Shown: piece after piece, positions 33,489-42,216 of the stretch
How the letters are laid out: every line of letters begins with the position of its first letter
Numbering within the stretch: the stretch's first letter is position 1
NCBI RefSeq assembly: GCF_900142465.1
Contig: NZ_FRAX01000003.1
Coordinates: 1 to 64,000 of the forward strand
Direction of reading: 5' to 3'
DNA from: Fibrobacter sp. UWH6
GTDB taxonomy: Bacteria > Fibrobacterota > Fibrobacteria > Fibrobacterales > Fibrobacteraceae
DNA length: 64,000 nt
Notes under the pieces: generated by a model
Databases searched by the model: none
What the model was told of the DNA's origin: nothing
What the model saw: the letters and a program-made list of their open reading frames with translations, nothing else
Translations under genes and position numbers: made by a program

Positions 33489-36298
33489 TACTTAAGTCCT
33501 TTCAACACATCAACAAGGCGGGTTGTTATGTATTCGGCACCCACACTACTTAAATGGTCACGATTATAGGCCATTTCATCAGCGTAGTTATGGTAACCCA
33601 TCTTGTATTCATCCATCAGGATAAAATGTTTCTTTCGCTTGGCCAAATCATTCAGCCACTGGATTTTTTCAACAGCGATACTGCGTTGTAGGCCATAAAC
33701 ACCAAAGCTACCGGTATTGGCATATTGGGGTGCCTGCGGGAAAATTATACCTATAAGATAAATGCCTTTTTCTGCAGCAATATCAGTCAGAGCTTCCACT
33801 TCCTGCAAGCAACTATCCAGGAATTCCAGCTGTTTATCGGTAAAGACAGAGTCAAACAGGACGTCAACCGGATCAGAATTCCAGCCGCGAGAAGCAGACC
33901 AAATATTTCCGCGTTCACTAAACTGTTCCACGAGTTCATCTTCTGCAGGATAGGCTTCACGAACCGCATCAACAAAGCCTTCGGGAATTCCATCTTCCCA
34001 ATGATTGTGGTTTTCGTCATAAATATACCCAGGCACAAAATCTCTAATCAAAGCCCAGTGATCTTCGACACCACGCCAGTTATCCAAATCGACAGAGAAT
34101 ACAATAGCCTTCAAACGGTCTGCATGCTTCAAGGCGTAGTTTCGGATAAAATTCAAGTCTCGATGACCGTCAATACCCGACACAGCCACATTCAGCATAT
34201 TCCATTCCGGATAGAGGTCGGGATTCAAGCCCATTTCACTGCGAGAACTTCCGACCATCAGGACTTCTGTACGGTCTAACTGTTCCCAAAACTTCTGAAT
34301 CTTGATTCTATAGCGAGCCTGTTCAAGATTATGGCCATCTCCGAGGTAGACGCCAGCACTATCCCAATCAATCGTAGACTCTCCTCCTGCGTGACCGCTG
34401 TGCTTAATCCACAGACTAGGATGCCAAAGGTCATCACCTTCAATCAGTTCAACCACGCTACTGTCAGCAAGATTAATCAAGGCAATTCTAACATGAGAAC
34501 CTTCCAAATCGGTAAGAGTAGCTACAGCAAAATTTTCCTTGTCGCTCCAATTGTTTCTTAGAGCCCATTCGCTATGATCAAAGGTATAGTTTTCGGGAGC
34601 GGCAACAGACTGTACCAGTTTGCCAGACTCATCGGCAATCAGCAGGCGCTGGTGAGTTCTGTATTTTTCGCCTACAAAGTCAGCACCAGTCTTTCCACCA
34701 AAATCAAGGAATAAGGTTCTTGCAGAGCCATCTTTAGACAAGGAAACGTTACAGGCCTGTTCACCATTGTACCATACTTCATCCTTTGCGGAAGAAGCCA
34801 GGGTTTCCCCCTTACGGGCAACTTTTGCACGGAGCAAACGAGCACCGGTTACAGCCAACTTTTCGTTAACACCGCCATGATAGGCTCCATCAAACAGTTT
34901 CTTGGGAGTACCGAACTTGCCGTTTGCAAAAGAAACCTGCCATGTAGAAGTTGCTTTAAAGGAATCATCATTTTTATTGTTGCCAGCATCCGTCACATAT
35001 ACAATCGTCGTATCCCCATCTTCGGTAACACGCCAGCGAGGTATAGCGGCACTTTCAACATCAAGTTTAACCAGACCGAGACCAGACACATCTAAATTAC
35101 GCACATAAAGTTCAGAACGGCCGCTAACTCCTTCCGACTTGGTACAGAAGGCCACCTTGGAACCATCAGGGGAAATATCCGGATGATAAACCGACAGTGT
35201 ATCATGGATTTCCCTAACGGTAGAACGGCCACTGGCATAATTCACAAAGCTCAAGTTTCCAGATACATTGTTTCGGAAAGCAAGCTTTGCAGAAAATGTT
35301 CCCACCAGGGACTGCATGGTAGACGAGCTAACTAGAGAAAGTACGCGGCTCCCGTTGGCGGAGCCATCAGAAGACAACCATGTTGCGTTGGCGATTTTAC
35401 CATAAGCCAGCCTAAATCCCACATAGTCCGCCCTAGTCGAAGAAGTCACCGTATAGATATCGCCACGGGAATACACATTCAAGGATGTTAAATCATTACG
35501 ATAGCTTCCACCCTTTACAACACGTTCACCAAGAGAGCCTCCATCAGGAGCTCCCGTATAATTTAAAATCGTAGTATCCTTGAAATAACCAAGCCAGTCA
35601 TTCACCCACTCCATGGCATTACCTGCCATATCGCAAAGCATCAATTCTTCTTTAACGGCTTTCCTAGACAGGGTATTTCCTGTCTTTTTCACGGAACACA
35701 CAGGATGCAGTACATAGTCAGAATTACCGGCATTCCAAGACAAATCAGGATTCCAACCCGTAGAGGCCACCAGGACCCATTCCGCTTCCGTTGGCAAACG
35801 GTAGCCATCGGTTTCTGGCCTGAAGACAAAACCCTCTAAATCAATGCAATGTCCTTCTGTGTCAAAAACAGCCTTCGTGTAGGAATAGGCTGTATCCCTA
35901 TGATCCTTGACGCTTTTGCCATTGGCAAAGAGAACCGCATCATAGAAGGTAACATTGGTTGCAGGCAGACTATCGTTGTCGCAAGGAATCTGCACCAGTT
36001 TCAGTTCGTTAAATTCCTTACAGGTTACCTCATGTCGTCCCACAGAAAAATTGTAATCGAATTCCACCTTCATCACGGGGCGTTCATTGACCTTACCATA
36101 TTCCGAGCCCAAGAAGGTTGAGTGCCCTGCGGCAAGAATCCGGAGCATACCTTCGACAGAATCCCTATCCATTACAGGCTGAAAATACTCCGGCATCACA
36201 ATCTTCGCCTCCGGTTCAGAATCGGAGCACGAAAGAGAACAAAATACCATTCCCAAAGCAAAGAACGATGTCAAATATTTTTTGAGATGTTTAGGCAT
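33488..36298 (-). CDS. Lipoprotein fusing SUMF1-like, beta-propeller and SGNH-like domains (copy 1)
   Basis: 936 residues and collinear with copy 2 along its whole length. Signal peptide ends FCSLSCSDS. SUMF1-like region: VGRHEVTCKEFNEL, LPATNVTFYDAVLFAN, GYRLPTEAEWVLVA, CDMAGNAMEWVNDWLG, GSLGERVVKGGSYRND. Propeller: VYHPDISPDGSKVAFC. SGNH-like: VLMVGSSRSEMGLNP and NRDHLSSVGAEYITT. Catalytic cysteines of true formylglycine enzymes are not evident, so the first domain is more likely structural, as in SUMF1-like gliding and secretion lipoproteins. Tandem duplication with clear divergence suggests division of labour between two related surface targets. Confidence 0.8.
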   Translation of the reverse strand: MPKHLKKYLTSFFALGMVFCSLSCSDSEPEAKIVMPEYFQPVMDRDSVEGMLRILAAGHSTFLGSEYGKVNERPVMKVEFDYNFSVGRHEVTCKEFNELKLVQIPCDNDSLPATNVTFYDAVLFANGKSVKDHRDTAYSYTKAVFDTEGHCIDLEGFVFRPETDGYRLPTEAEWVLVASTGWNPDLSWNAGNSDYVLHPVCSVKKTGNTLSRKAVKEELMLCDMAGNAMEWVNDWLGYFKDTTILNYTGAPDGGSLGERVVKGGSYRNDLTSLNVYSRGDIYTVTSSTRADYVGFRLAYGKIANATWLSSDGSANGSRVLSLVSSSTMQSLVGTFSAKLAFRNNVSGNLSFVNYASGRSTVREIHDTLSVYHPDISPDGSKVAFCTKSEGVSGRSELYVRNLDVSGLGLVKLDVESAAIPRWRVTEDGDTTIVYVTDAGNNKNDDSFKATSTWQVSFANGKFGTPKKLFDGAYHGGVNEKLAVTGARLLRAKVARKGETLASSAKDEVWYNGEQACNVSLSKDGSARTLFLDFGGKTGADFVGEKYRTHQRLLIADESGKLVQSVAAPENYTFDHSEWALRNNWSDKENFAVATLTDLEGSHVRIALINLADSSVVELIEGDDLWHPSLWIKHSGHAGGESTIDWDSAGVYLGDGHNLEQARYRIKIQKFWEQLDRTEVLMVGSSRSEMGLNPDLYPEWNMLNVAVSGIDGHRDLNFIRNYALKHADRLKAIVFSVDLDNWRGVEDHWALIRDFVPGYIYDENHNHWEDGIPEGFVDAVREAYPAEDELVEQFSERGNIWSASRGWNSDPVDVLFDSVFTDKQLEFLDSCLQEVEALTDIAAEKGIYLIGIIFPQAPQYANTGSFGVYGLQRSIAVEKIQWLNDLAKRKKHFILMDEYKMGYHNYADEMAYNRDHLSSVGAEYITTRLVDVLKGLK

Positions 36299-36332
36299 AA
36301 ATAGTCCTGGTTAGACAACCAAATTTATAAAA

Positions 36333-37046
36333 TTAAAGACTATTCTTTGCAACCTGCTGGTTTACCTTTATGCCTTCATAATCAGGAAAAAACTGTTCTG
36401 CAACCCGATACCAAATCAGAGCGTGATGTACATCATCTTTTAAATACAGATTGCCCATGTTAAAGGCGGCAAGCCCCATGAACTGGGAGGATGTCAACGG
36501 TTTAAATTCAAAACCCGTCCATGGTCCAGACTTGTATTTTTCACGGTATTCGTCATCCGTGTAGGAATACCCCTGGCGATTAGGTTCCAGGTTTACTGAG
36601 CCATAGCGTAAAAAAACATGCCCCGGCAAGAGAATTGCAGAAAGATTGATTTCACGAGCCTCAGCCACCATCATGGCAAGCCAGGCCAATCCCATACAAC
36701 CCGAGGTTTTCGCATCAAGAACCTTCAACGGTAAAATGGAACCTTCCGATACCGCAGCCTCCCCCGCCCCGGCAAATTTTATATCCCAGAAATTCCAGAG
36801 CAATTTTTTTAGGGAACCTAAGGTATCACCCGAAGCTGCAAGGGAACTGTCGTAAAACGCAAGCCCCCTTCGCCAATCATCCGTAGAATCAGCGCAATCC
36901 ACAGAGCGACCCTCAAAGCCACAAGCCATTTCCAAGTAGCTAGGATTTCCACCCTGACCACCCCAAAGCCAATACAACCCAATACCCCCCAGAACAAACA
37001 AAGTTCCAGGAACAAACAGCTTAAAGATGTATTTCGACTTTTTCAT
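36333..37046 (-). CDS. Membrane-anchored transglutaminase-like protein
   Basis: 237 residues. One N-terminal membrane helix (about 8-28, LFVPGTLFVLGGIGLYWLW) leaves the rest outside the cytoplasm. The core has TSGCMGLAWLAMMVAEA and LLPGHVFLRYGSVNLEPNRQG, the Cys and His blocks of transglutaminase-like (SirB1-type) folds, with Cys, His and an acidic/Asn residue in the right order. The last 60 residues look like a TPR hairpin (FNMGNLYLKDDVHHALIWYRVAEQFFP). Thiol protease or amidotransferase-like activity is possible, or a non-catalytic scaffold. It is second in the five-gene unit, 34 bases before copy 1 of the SUMF1-SGNH gene. Confidence 0.7.
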   Translation of the reverse strand: MKKSKYIFKLFVPGTLFVLGGIGLYWLWGGQGGNPSYLEMACGFEGRSVDCADSTDDWRRGLAFYDSSLAASGDTLGSLKKLLWNFWDIKFAGAGEAAVSEGSILPLKVLDAKTSGCMGLAWLAMMVAEAREINLSAILLPGHVFLRYGSVNLEPNRQGYSYTDDEYREKYKSGPWTGFEFKPLTSSQFMGLAAFNMGNLYLKDDVHHALIWYRVAEQFFPDYEGIKVNQQVAKNSL

Positions 37047-37092
37047 ACGTTTTCACCCAACCGAAACGCATCGCCCGGAGCAAAACTAATCA

Positions 37093-39090
37093 TCACCGAA
37101 GCGCGTCCCACTCCATGGGGGATTGCCAGAGGTCTCTTGCTGTCATCATGTAGACAACGAGTCTCTTGCTTTGCATATCCTTCTTCATCTTCATCATACG
37201 GCTGCGCACGCCAGGGCCACCGCCCCAACTGGTAAGCACCTGTACATCCAAACCTGTTGCATAAGCCAGCAAGGAACCCGGTCCACCACTCTTCTGATCC
37301 ACACTTTCAAACACACCCGTAAAAGAATCCCCCATCAAAAGAATAGGAGCATTCTTACCACCCTTATAAGTTTCAGTTCCCTTATAAACCTTCATCACGT
37401 TCAAGGTATCCGCAGGATACTTTGCTTTTTCTGCATCCGGCAAATGAGCCACCAGATCACCTTCACGCAAGGTGGTCGTTTCCTGCAAATTCAGGGAACC
37501 AGGCTGAGCCCCCGTCTCTGCGTACCAGCTATACTGCGTCACGCGGCCGGCCAAAAGTTCCATGGCAGCAAGTTCACCCGGCAAGGCCCAGTGGGTATCG
37601 TAGCGCTGGTAGCTGAAATGAGGCGGTTCATCGCCTGCCTTTGCCGACATAAGTGCCGGATAAATATCCAGCACATCGATACCCGCTTCCAGAAGTTCCT
37701 GAGTAAAGGCTCGACCTTCAGGATTGACGCACAAGTCAGCAGCAGTCCCCGGCACAAGCTTTTCACCATAGATTTCTTCTTTCACCGGAACTGGAACAAC
37801 CAACAATTGGATACCAAGAGAATCCAGATACTGCTTCAATTCTACCATTCGGGGCAGCGGATTATGGAGAGAATCCTGGGCACTAATCTTGTCAGCCAGC
37901 AGATAATTTGCATTGCGACGGAACCAGAGGAAACCTCCCTCCACCTTCTTGCCGTTAGCATCTACTTCGGCCCAGGCATTCTGTTCCTTGGGCAGTTTCG
38001 CCATCTGTTCTGCCAGAGCCTTGCGGAATGTTGCGGTAGCTTCGTTCGCCGGGCAGGAACCCTTCACTTCATTCAAAGTTTCAAGGCGGAATGCAGACGT
38101 TGTATCCAAGTGACGTTCCACCGGAATCACTTCGCCGGAATTGGCCAGAGAATCAGCCACCTGCTTAGCTCGAATCGCCTCATCACTCATACGGAACGCA
38201 GGAACTTCAAAGCCGATCCACATAGGCGTGCCCATTGGATTGCCACGCATCACGGCAAAGGGTTTACCATTTTCCCAGGGAGCACCTGCCGTATGCGGTT
38301 CCAAATCTGTATTCAAGGTCGGATACCAGTAAGAAGACAAAGTGCGAGCCCAGTTCATGGCATCATCCGCATTCATCTCACCAGTTAGATAGTAATTCAG
38401 GATTTCAGCAGCCTCTCCAGTAGACTTGTACTTCAGCTTACCATAGAAAACACTGCGACCCGTCCAGAAAGCAGGCATCACCTCGACCCACCATTCCACA
38501 GAACCGTCACTCATGGGAACACCCCACATGCGATTCACATTCTGGAAGGCACGGAACACTTCAGGTTCGTCCCACTTGACCGCTTCCACGGAATTCAAAA
38601 TTACATTCAGGGAATCGTTACCCAACTGGGTATACATCAACTTGGCAAAAGGTTCCCAAGAAATGGGAGCACGTCCACCGACAACGGCCGGTTCATAAGC
38701 AGAAAGAGAATCCAGCATGGGGAACGGATAATCCTTCAGCTCGGCGGAAGCCATCTTACCAGTATAATTTTCAGGCTTTTCATCCTTACCGGCCCAACGG
38801 ATAGGATTGTTAAAATAGGCGGCAAAATCAAGGGCAGCCATGGTGGGCTTTTCCACCACACGAATCTGCTTGTCTGCAGAAACCACTTTCATTTCGAAAA
38901 CGGCAACCGGTGAAGAAGGAGGCGGCAGCGGAATGACAGGCGCAACCATTTCTGCAGAAGAATCAATTTCAGTCTTCTTATCGACCCCGGAATTACTTCC
39001 GGCACAAGACATCAAACCAAAAGAAAAAGCCGATGCAGCGAGAACGGCCCCGACCTTAAAACATTTAACGGTATAATTTTTCATATTCAT
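37093..39090 (-). CDS. AlgX/AlgJ-like SGNH-fold lipoprotein
   Basis: 665 residues. Lipoprotein signal ends FGLMSCAG. After a 300-residue unassigned N-terminal region, the C-terminal half matches the acetyltransferase fold of AlgX/AlgJ: VELKQYLDSLGIQLLVVPVP, the DxH block RYDTHWALPG (Asp 498, His 500), the nucleophile block LLMGDSFTGVF (Ser 589) and the closing YMMTARDLW. AlgX and AlgJ O-acetylate polysaccharide in the periplasm, receiving acetyl from an MBOAT protein. No MBOAT gene is next to it here. First gene of the minus-strand unit. The exact start (39090 or 39084) is uncertain because no binding site is well placed. Confidence 0.75.
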   Translation of the reverse strand: MNMKNYTVKCFKVGAVLAASAFSFGLMSCAGSNSGVDKKTEIDSSAEMVAPVIPLPPPSSPVAVFEMKVVSADKQIRVVEKPTMAALDFAAYFNNPIRWAGKDEKPENYTGKMASAELKDYPFPMLDSLSAYEPAVVGGRAPISWEPFAKLMYTQLGNDSLNVILNSVEAVKWDEPEVFRAFQNVNRMWGVPMSDGSVEWWVEVMPAFWTGRSVFYGKLKYKSTGEAAEILNYYLTGEMNADDAMNWARTLSSYWYPTLNTDLEPHTAGAPWENGKPFAVMRGNPMGTPMWIGFEVPAFRMSDEAIRAKQVADSLANSGEVIPVERHLDTTSAFRLETLNEVKGSCPANEATATFRKALAEQMAKLPKEQNAWAEVDANGKKVEGGFLWFRRNANYLLADKISAQDSLHNPLPRMVELKQYLDSLGIQLLVVPVPVKEEIYGEKLVPGTAADLCVNPEGRAFTQELLEAGIDVLDIYPALMSAKAGDEPPHFSYQRYDTHWALPGELAAMELLAGRVTQYSWYAETGAQPGSLNLQETTTLREGDLVAHLPDAEKAKYPADTLNVMKVYKGTETYKGGKNAPILLMGDSFTGVFESVDQKSGGPGSLLAYATGLDVQVLTSWGGGPGVRSRMMKMKKDMQSKRLVVYMMTARDLWQSPMEWDALR

Positions 39091-39144
39091 TAGGGAATAT
39101 AAAAAACTCCGCCCGACTTTATTTTTTTTGATTCTAAAAATTCA

Positions 39145-39193
39145 TTTCCTTTGGGTAACACATCAAACATATCCAAGTGTTACAGGAAAGGAA
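39145..39193 (+). promoter_or_regulatory. Two-tier hairpin in the TM2-gene leader
   Basis: TTCCTTT (39146-39152) pairs with AAAGGAA (39187-39193), then an internal loop of 2 by 3 bases, then GTAACAC (39155-39161) with GTGTTAC (39177-39183), apical loop 15 bases. It stands about 40 bases before the start codon, in the divergent gap with the AlgX-like gene. It could be an operator or a folded RNA leader. Confidence 0.45.
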
Positions 39194-39231
39194 CAATTTC
39201 TATATTTAACTCGGTAAATAAAGGAATGCTT

Positions 39232-39423
39232 ATGCCCGCACAAGGTGAACACAACAAGTGGATAGCTCTAGCCCTCTGTATCTTACTAGGCTATCTAGGA
39301 CTGCACCGTTTTTACGAAGGAAAAATCTGGACGGGAATCCTCTGGCTTTGCACTGGAGGTCTTTGCGGCGTAGGTATCGTCGTCGACGCAATCCTCATCG
39401 TCCTTAAACCGGAACACTACTAA
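39232..39423 (+). CDS. TM2-domain small membrane protein
   Basis: 63 residues from the ATG at 39232, six bases after AAAGGA; an ATG at 39226 touches the binding site, and a longer frame runs through a leader hairpin. The sequence is a complete TM2 domain: ALCILLGYLGLHRFYEGK (first helix with the GxxGLHRFY turn), a short loop and GILWLCTGGLCGVGIVVDAILI (second helix with Asp). TM2 proteins sit in the inner membrane; function is unknown. It precedes rdgB by 33 bases. Confidence 0.85.
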   Translation: MPAQGEHNKWIALALCILLGYLGLHRFYEGKIWTGILWLCTGGLCGVGIVVDAILIVLKPEHY

Positions 39424-39456
39424 TCTTCCCCATCAACCTTTAACCGAACCTCACCC

Positions 39457-40086
39457 ATGAAAAGTCTTTTTGTTATCGCTACCGGCAGCGCAGGTAAAAT
39501 TCGTGATTTCGCCCACATCCTGGGAACAGACCACTATGAATTCAAGACTCTCAAGGACATCGGTTTTGACGGGGATATCGTAGAAGACGGAAACTCCTTT
39601 GCCGCCAATGCCATCATCAAGTCTAGCGTTACCGCCCAGTGGCTCGCCGACCGCGGTATCGAAGCAACCGTTCTTGCCGACGATTCCGGTCTTGAAGTTT
39701 TTGCACTAAATGGCGAACCGGGAATTTACAGTGCTCGCTATGCCGGCGGTCACGGCGATGACAACGCCAACAATGACAAACTAATGGCAAAACTTGAGGG
39801 AATCAAAGATCGCGCCGCCCGCTATTTCTGCGCCCTCTCCTACCAGCAAGTCATCAAGGGCGAAGACGGAAAGTTCTCCGTGACCGAGCCTAAGATTTAT
39901 GAAGGCGAATGCCGAGGCAACATCAATTATGCACCCGTAGGCGATATGGGTTTTGGATACGACCCTCTCTTCGTTCCCAATGGCGAAACCAGAACTTTCG
40001 CCCAGATGGAACTTGAAGAAAAGAAAGTCATCAGCCACCGCGGCAATGCCATCCGTGCCCTATATAAGGCACTCTCTTCCAAGTAA
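39457..40086 (+). CDS. rdgB: Non-canonical purine NTP pyrophosphatase (RdgB/HAM1)
   Basis: 209 residues. Family blocks: ATGSAGKIRDF (substrate loop), VEDGNSFAANAIIKS, LADDSGLEVFALNGEPGIYSARYAG, and GFGYDPLFVPNGETRTFAQM with SHRGNAIRAL at the end. The enzyme hydrolyses dITP, ITP and XTP to monophosphates, preventing mutagenic incorporation. There is no clear ribosome binding site before ATG (cctcaccc), so it may depend on upstream translation. Ends 26 bases before a perfect hairpin terminator. Confidence 0.95.
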   Translation: MKSLFVIATGSAGKIRDFAHILGTDHYEFKTLKDIGFDGDIVEDGNSFAANAIIKSSVTAQWLADRGIEATVLADDSGLEVFALNGEPGIYSARYAGGHGDDNANNDKLMAKLEGIKDRAARYFCALSYQQVIKGEDGKFSVTEPKIYEGECRGNINYAPVGDMGFGYDPLFVPNGETRTFAQMELEEKKVISHRGNAIRALYKALSSK

Positions 40087-40112
40087 GACTTACTAGATCA
40101 TTCCACATTAGG

Positions 40113-40137
40113 GTGTTTTCAGCAGAAAACACTTTTG
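40113..40137 (+). terminator. rdgB terminator
   Basis: GTGTTTTC (40113-40120) and GAAAACAC (40125-40132) with AGCA loop, followed by TTTTG. Confidence 0.8.
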
Positions 40138-40203
40138 TGCAATTATTTCAGCAAAACAATCCTCGCTCTGTTTAATTTTATAGTCAAACATGAGGATTGG
40201 TTT

Positions 40204-42114
40204 ATGAATTTCAAAAAAAGTATCGCAAGATTCCTGACTGTTGCTGCGTTCTCTACTATAGCAGCCCAAAGTGCTGTGGCAGCAACAGTTCACCAGAACC
40301 AGATTGGCTTCTTGACCAAGGGACTCAAGCAAATTGCAGTCGTTGGCGCAGAAGGCATGGAAGTTACCTTCAAGGACGCTTCCGGTTCAAAGGCTCTGTC
40401 CGTAAAGGTTCCTGCAGCGGCACCTTGGGCACCCGCAGGCGATACAGCAGCCTCCCTTGTAGATTTTTCCGAACTTTCCAAGGCAGGCACCTACCAGGCC
40501 TACATTGGCGATGAAGCCGTAGGCTACCCCATTATTGTCAGCGATAACGCCTATGAGGCAATCGGCAAGGCCGCCCTCAAGTTCTTCTACTTCCAGCGTT
40601 CATCCACCGAACTGACCGAAGAATTCGCCGGCAAGTACGCCCGCGCAGCAGGCCACCCGGACACAGCTGTTCGATACCACGAATCCACAGGAATCATCGA
40701 CAACATCTCCACCTTTAATGGAGCCAAGGGATGGTATGACGCAGGTGACTACGGCAAATACATTGTCAACTCCGGCATCACAACCTACACCCTTCTTCAG
40801 CTTTACCGTCTGAACGAAGACTATTTCAAGTCCCTGAATTTGAACATTCCCGAAAGCAAGAACGACGTTCCCGACATTCTTGATGAAATCCGCTGGAACC
40901 TTGAATGGATGCTGACCATGCAGGATGTCGACGGCGGTATTTTCCACAAGTTGACCACCAAGAATTTCTGTGGTGAAATCATGCCCGAAAAAGACAAATC
41001 CGTCCGTTTCGCAATCGGCAAGAGCATCACCGCTACCTGGAACTTCGTAGCAGTCATGGCTCTCGCAGCAGACATCTACAAGCCTTATGACGAAGCTTTT
41101 GCAGAAAAGTGCGTTCGCGCCGCCGAAAAAGCTTACTACTGGGGTACACTGAATCCTAACGCAAAGTTTGTACAGCCCTCGGGCGTCGGCACCGGAACCT
41201 ATTCCGACAACTCCGCTACAGACGAACGAATCTGGGCCGCCGCCGAACTTTTCCGAATCAGCAAGAACGAAACCATCAAGGCAAAGTTCCAGGAAGTCCC
41301 CCTGTTCCATTCCAGAACGTCTCTGCCCACCTGGTCTACCACCTTTATGCTGACTTCCTACACCGTATCCACCAACCCCACCATTTTTGACAAGGCAGAT
41401 GTGGATTCTGCAAGAATTCAGGTTTTGGGTCTCGGAGACAAGATCGTTGACCTTTTGAATGATAACGGCTATGGCGTCGCCATGGACGGCAAGGATTTCA
41501 ACTGGGGTTCCAATAGCTTCGCTGCCAACAAGGGCATGGCCCTGATCTACTCCTACATCCTGACCAAGGAACAGAAGTATCTGGATGCTGCAGTAGGTCT
41601 GTTGGATTACCTCATGGGAAGAAACCCCCTGGATATGTCTTACCTGACTGGCTATGGCGTGAACCAGGTTATGCACCCCCACCATCGTCCCAGCACAGCT
41701 GACACCGTTGAAGCCCCCGTCCCCGGCATGCTTTCTGGCGGTCCCAACCCCGCCGCCACCGACATCAAGTCCTGCGGCAACGTAGACTACCGCGATGAAA
41801 GCGCTCCCGCCAAATCCTTCTACGACAACAAGTGCAGCTACGCCAGTAACGAAGTGGCTATCAACTGGAATGCCCCCTTCGCCTTCCTGGCCAACGGTCT
41901 CCAGGCAATTTCCTCTACTGGCAAGGTATTCGACGTCGAAAAAGCCTCTGCCGCCAACTTTGAAGTGAGCAGTATCGCCAGGAAACGCGAAATTTCCCCG
42001 AAAAACACAGTTGGCAGCCAGCTGATTGTTCGCAAGGGAAGCGTAAACATCAAAAAGACCGATGTTAACGGATCTACTCGCTACTTCAATCTCAAAGGAC
42101 GTCAAATCCGTTAA
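40204..42114 (+). CDS. Secreted GH9 cellulase
   Basis: 636 residues from the ATG at 40204 (GAGGA seven bases before); a longer frame would start inside the rdgB terminator region. Signal peptide to QSAVAA (about 26). N-terminal immunoglobulin-like domain (28-115: HQNQIGFLTKGLKQIAVV) as in GH9 theme-D enzymes. Catalytic domain about 118-575: nucleophilic water base in GWYDAGDYGKY (Asp 179, Asp 182), substrate-site His in HPHHRPS, acid Glu 550 in YASNEVAINWN. The C-terminal 55 residues end in GSTRYFNLKGRQIR, a short basic tail typical for exported Fibrobacter enzymes. It hydrolyses beta-1,4-glucan. Confidence 0.95.
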   Translation: MNFKKSIARFLTVAAFSTIAAQSAVAATVHQNQIGFLTKGLKQIAVVGAEGMEVTFKDASGSKALSVKVPAAAPWAPAGDTAASLVDFSELSKAGTYQAYIGDEAVGYPIIVSDNAYEAIGKAALKFFYFQRSSTELTEEFAGKYARAAGHPDTAVRYHESTGIIDNISTFNGAKGWYDAGDYGKYIVNSGITTYTLLQLYRLNEDYFKSLNLNIPESKNDVPDILDEIRWNLEWMLTMQDVDGGIFHKLTTKNFCGEIMPEKDKSVRFAIGKSITATWNFVAVMALAADIYKPYDEAFAEKCVRAAEKAYYWGTLNPNAKFVQPSGVGTGTYSDNSATDERIWAAAELFRISKNETIKAKFQEVPLFHSRTSLPTWSTTFMLTSYTVSTNPTIFDKADVDSARIQVLGLGDKIVDLLNDNGYGVAMDGKDFNWGSNSFAANKGMALIYSYILTKEQKYLDAAVGLLDYLMGRNPLDMSYLTGYGVNQVMHPHHRPSTADTVEAPVPGMLSGGPNPAATDIKSCGNVDYRDESAPAKSFYDNKCSYASNEVAINWNAPFAFLANGLQAISSTGKVFDVEKASAANFEVSSIARKREISPKNTVGSQLIVRKGSVNIKKTDVNGSTRYFNLKGRQIR

Positions 42115-42169
42115 AATCCACACCCCAGAAAAAATGTGATTAACACCACACATTTTTACAACGGAAAAT

Positions 42170-42200
42170 GCGGCGGAACCATGCGTTCCGTCGTATTTTT
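42170..42200 (+). terminator. GH9 gene terminator
   Basis: GCGGCGGAAC (42170-42179) pairs with GTTCCGTCGT (42185-42194, two G-U pairs), followed by ATTTTTATTT. Confidence 0.8.
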
Positions 42201-42216
42201 ATTTACCTTTTGCGGT

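Noticed and set aside
40135-40203. 23-codon extension of the GH9 cellulase
   Set aside because: It begins directly behind the rdgB terminator, would precede the signal peptide, and a good ribosome binding site supports the ATG at 40204.
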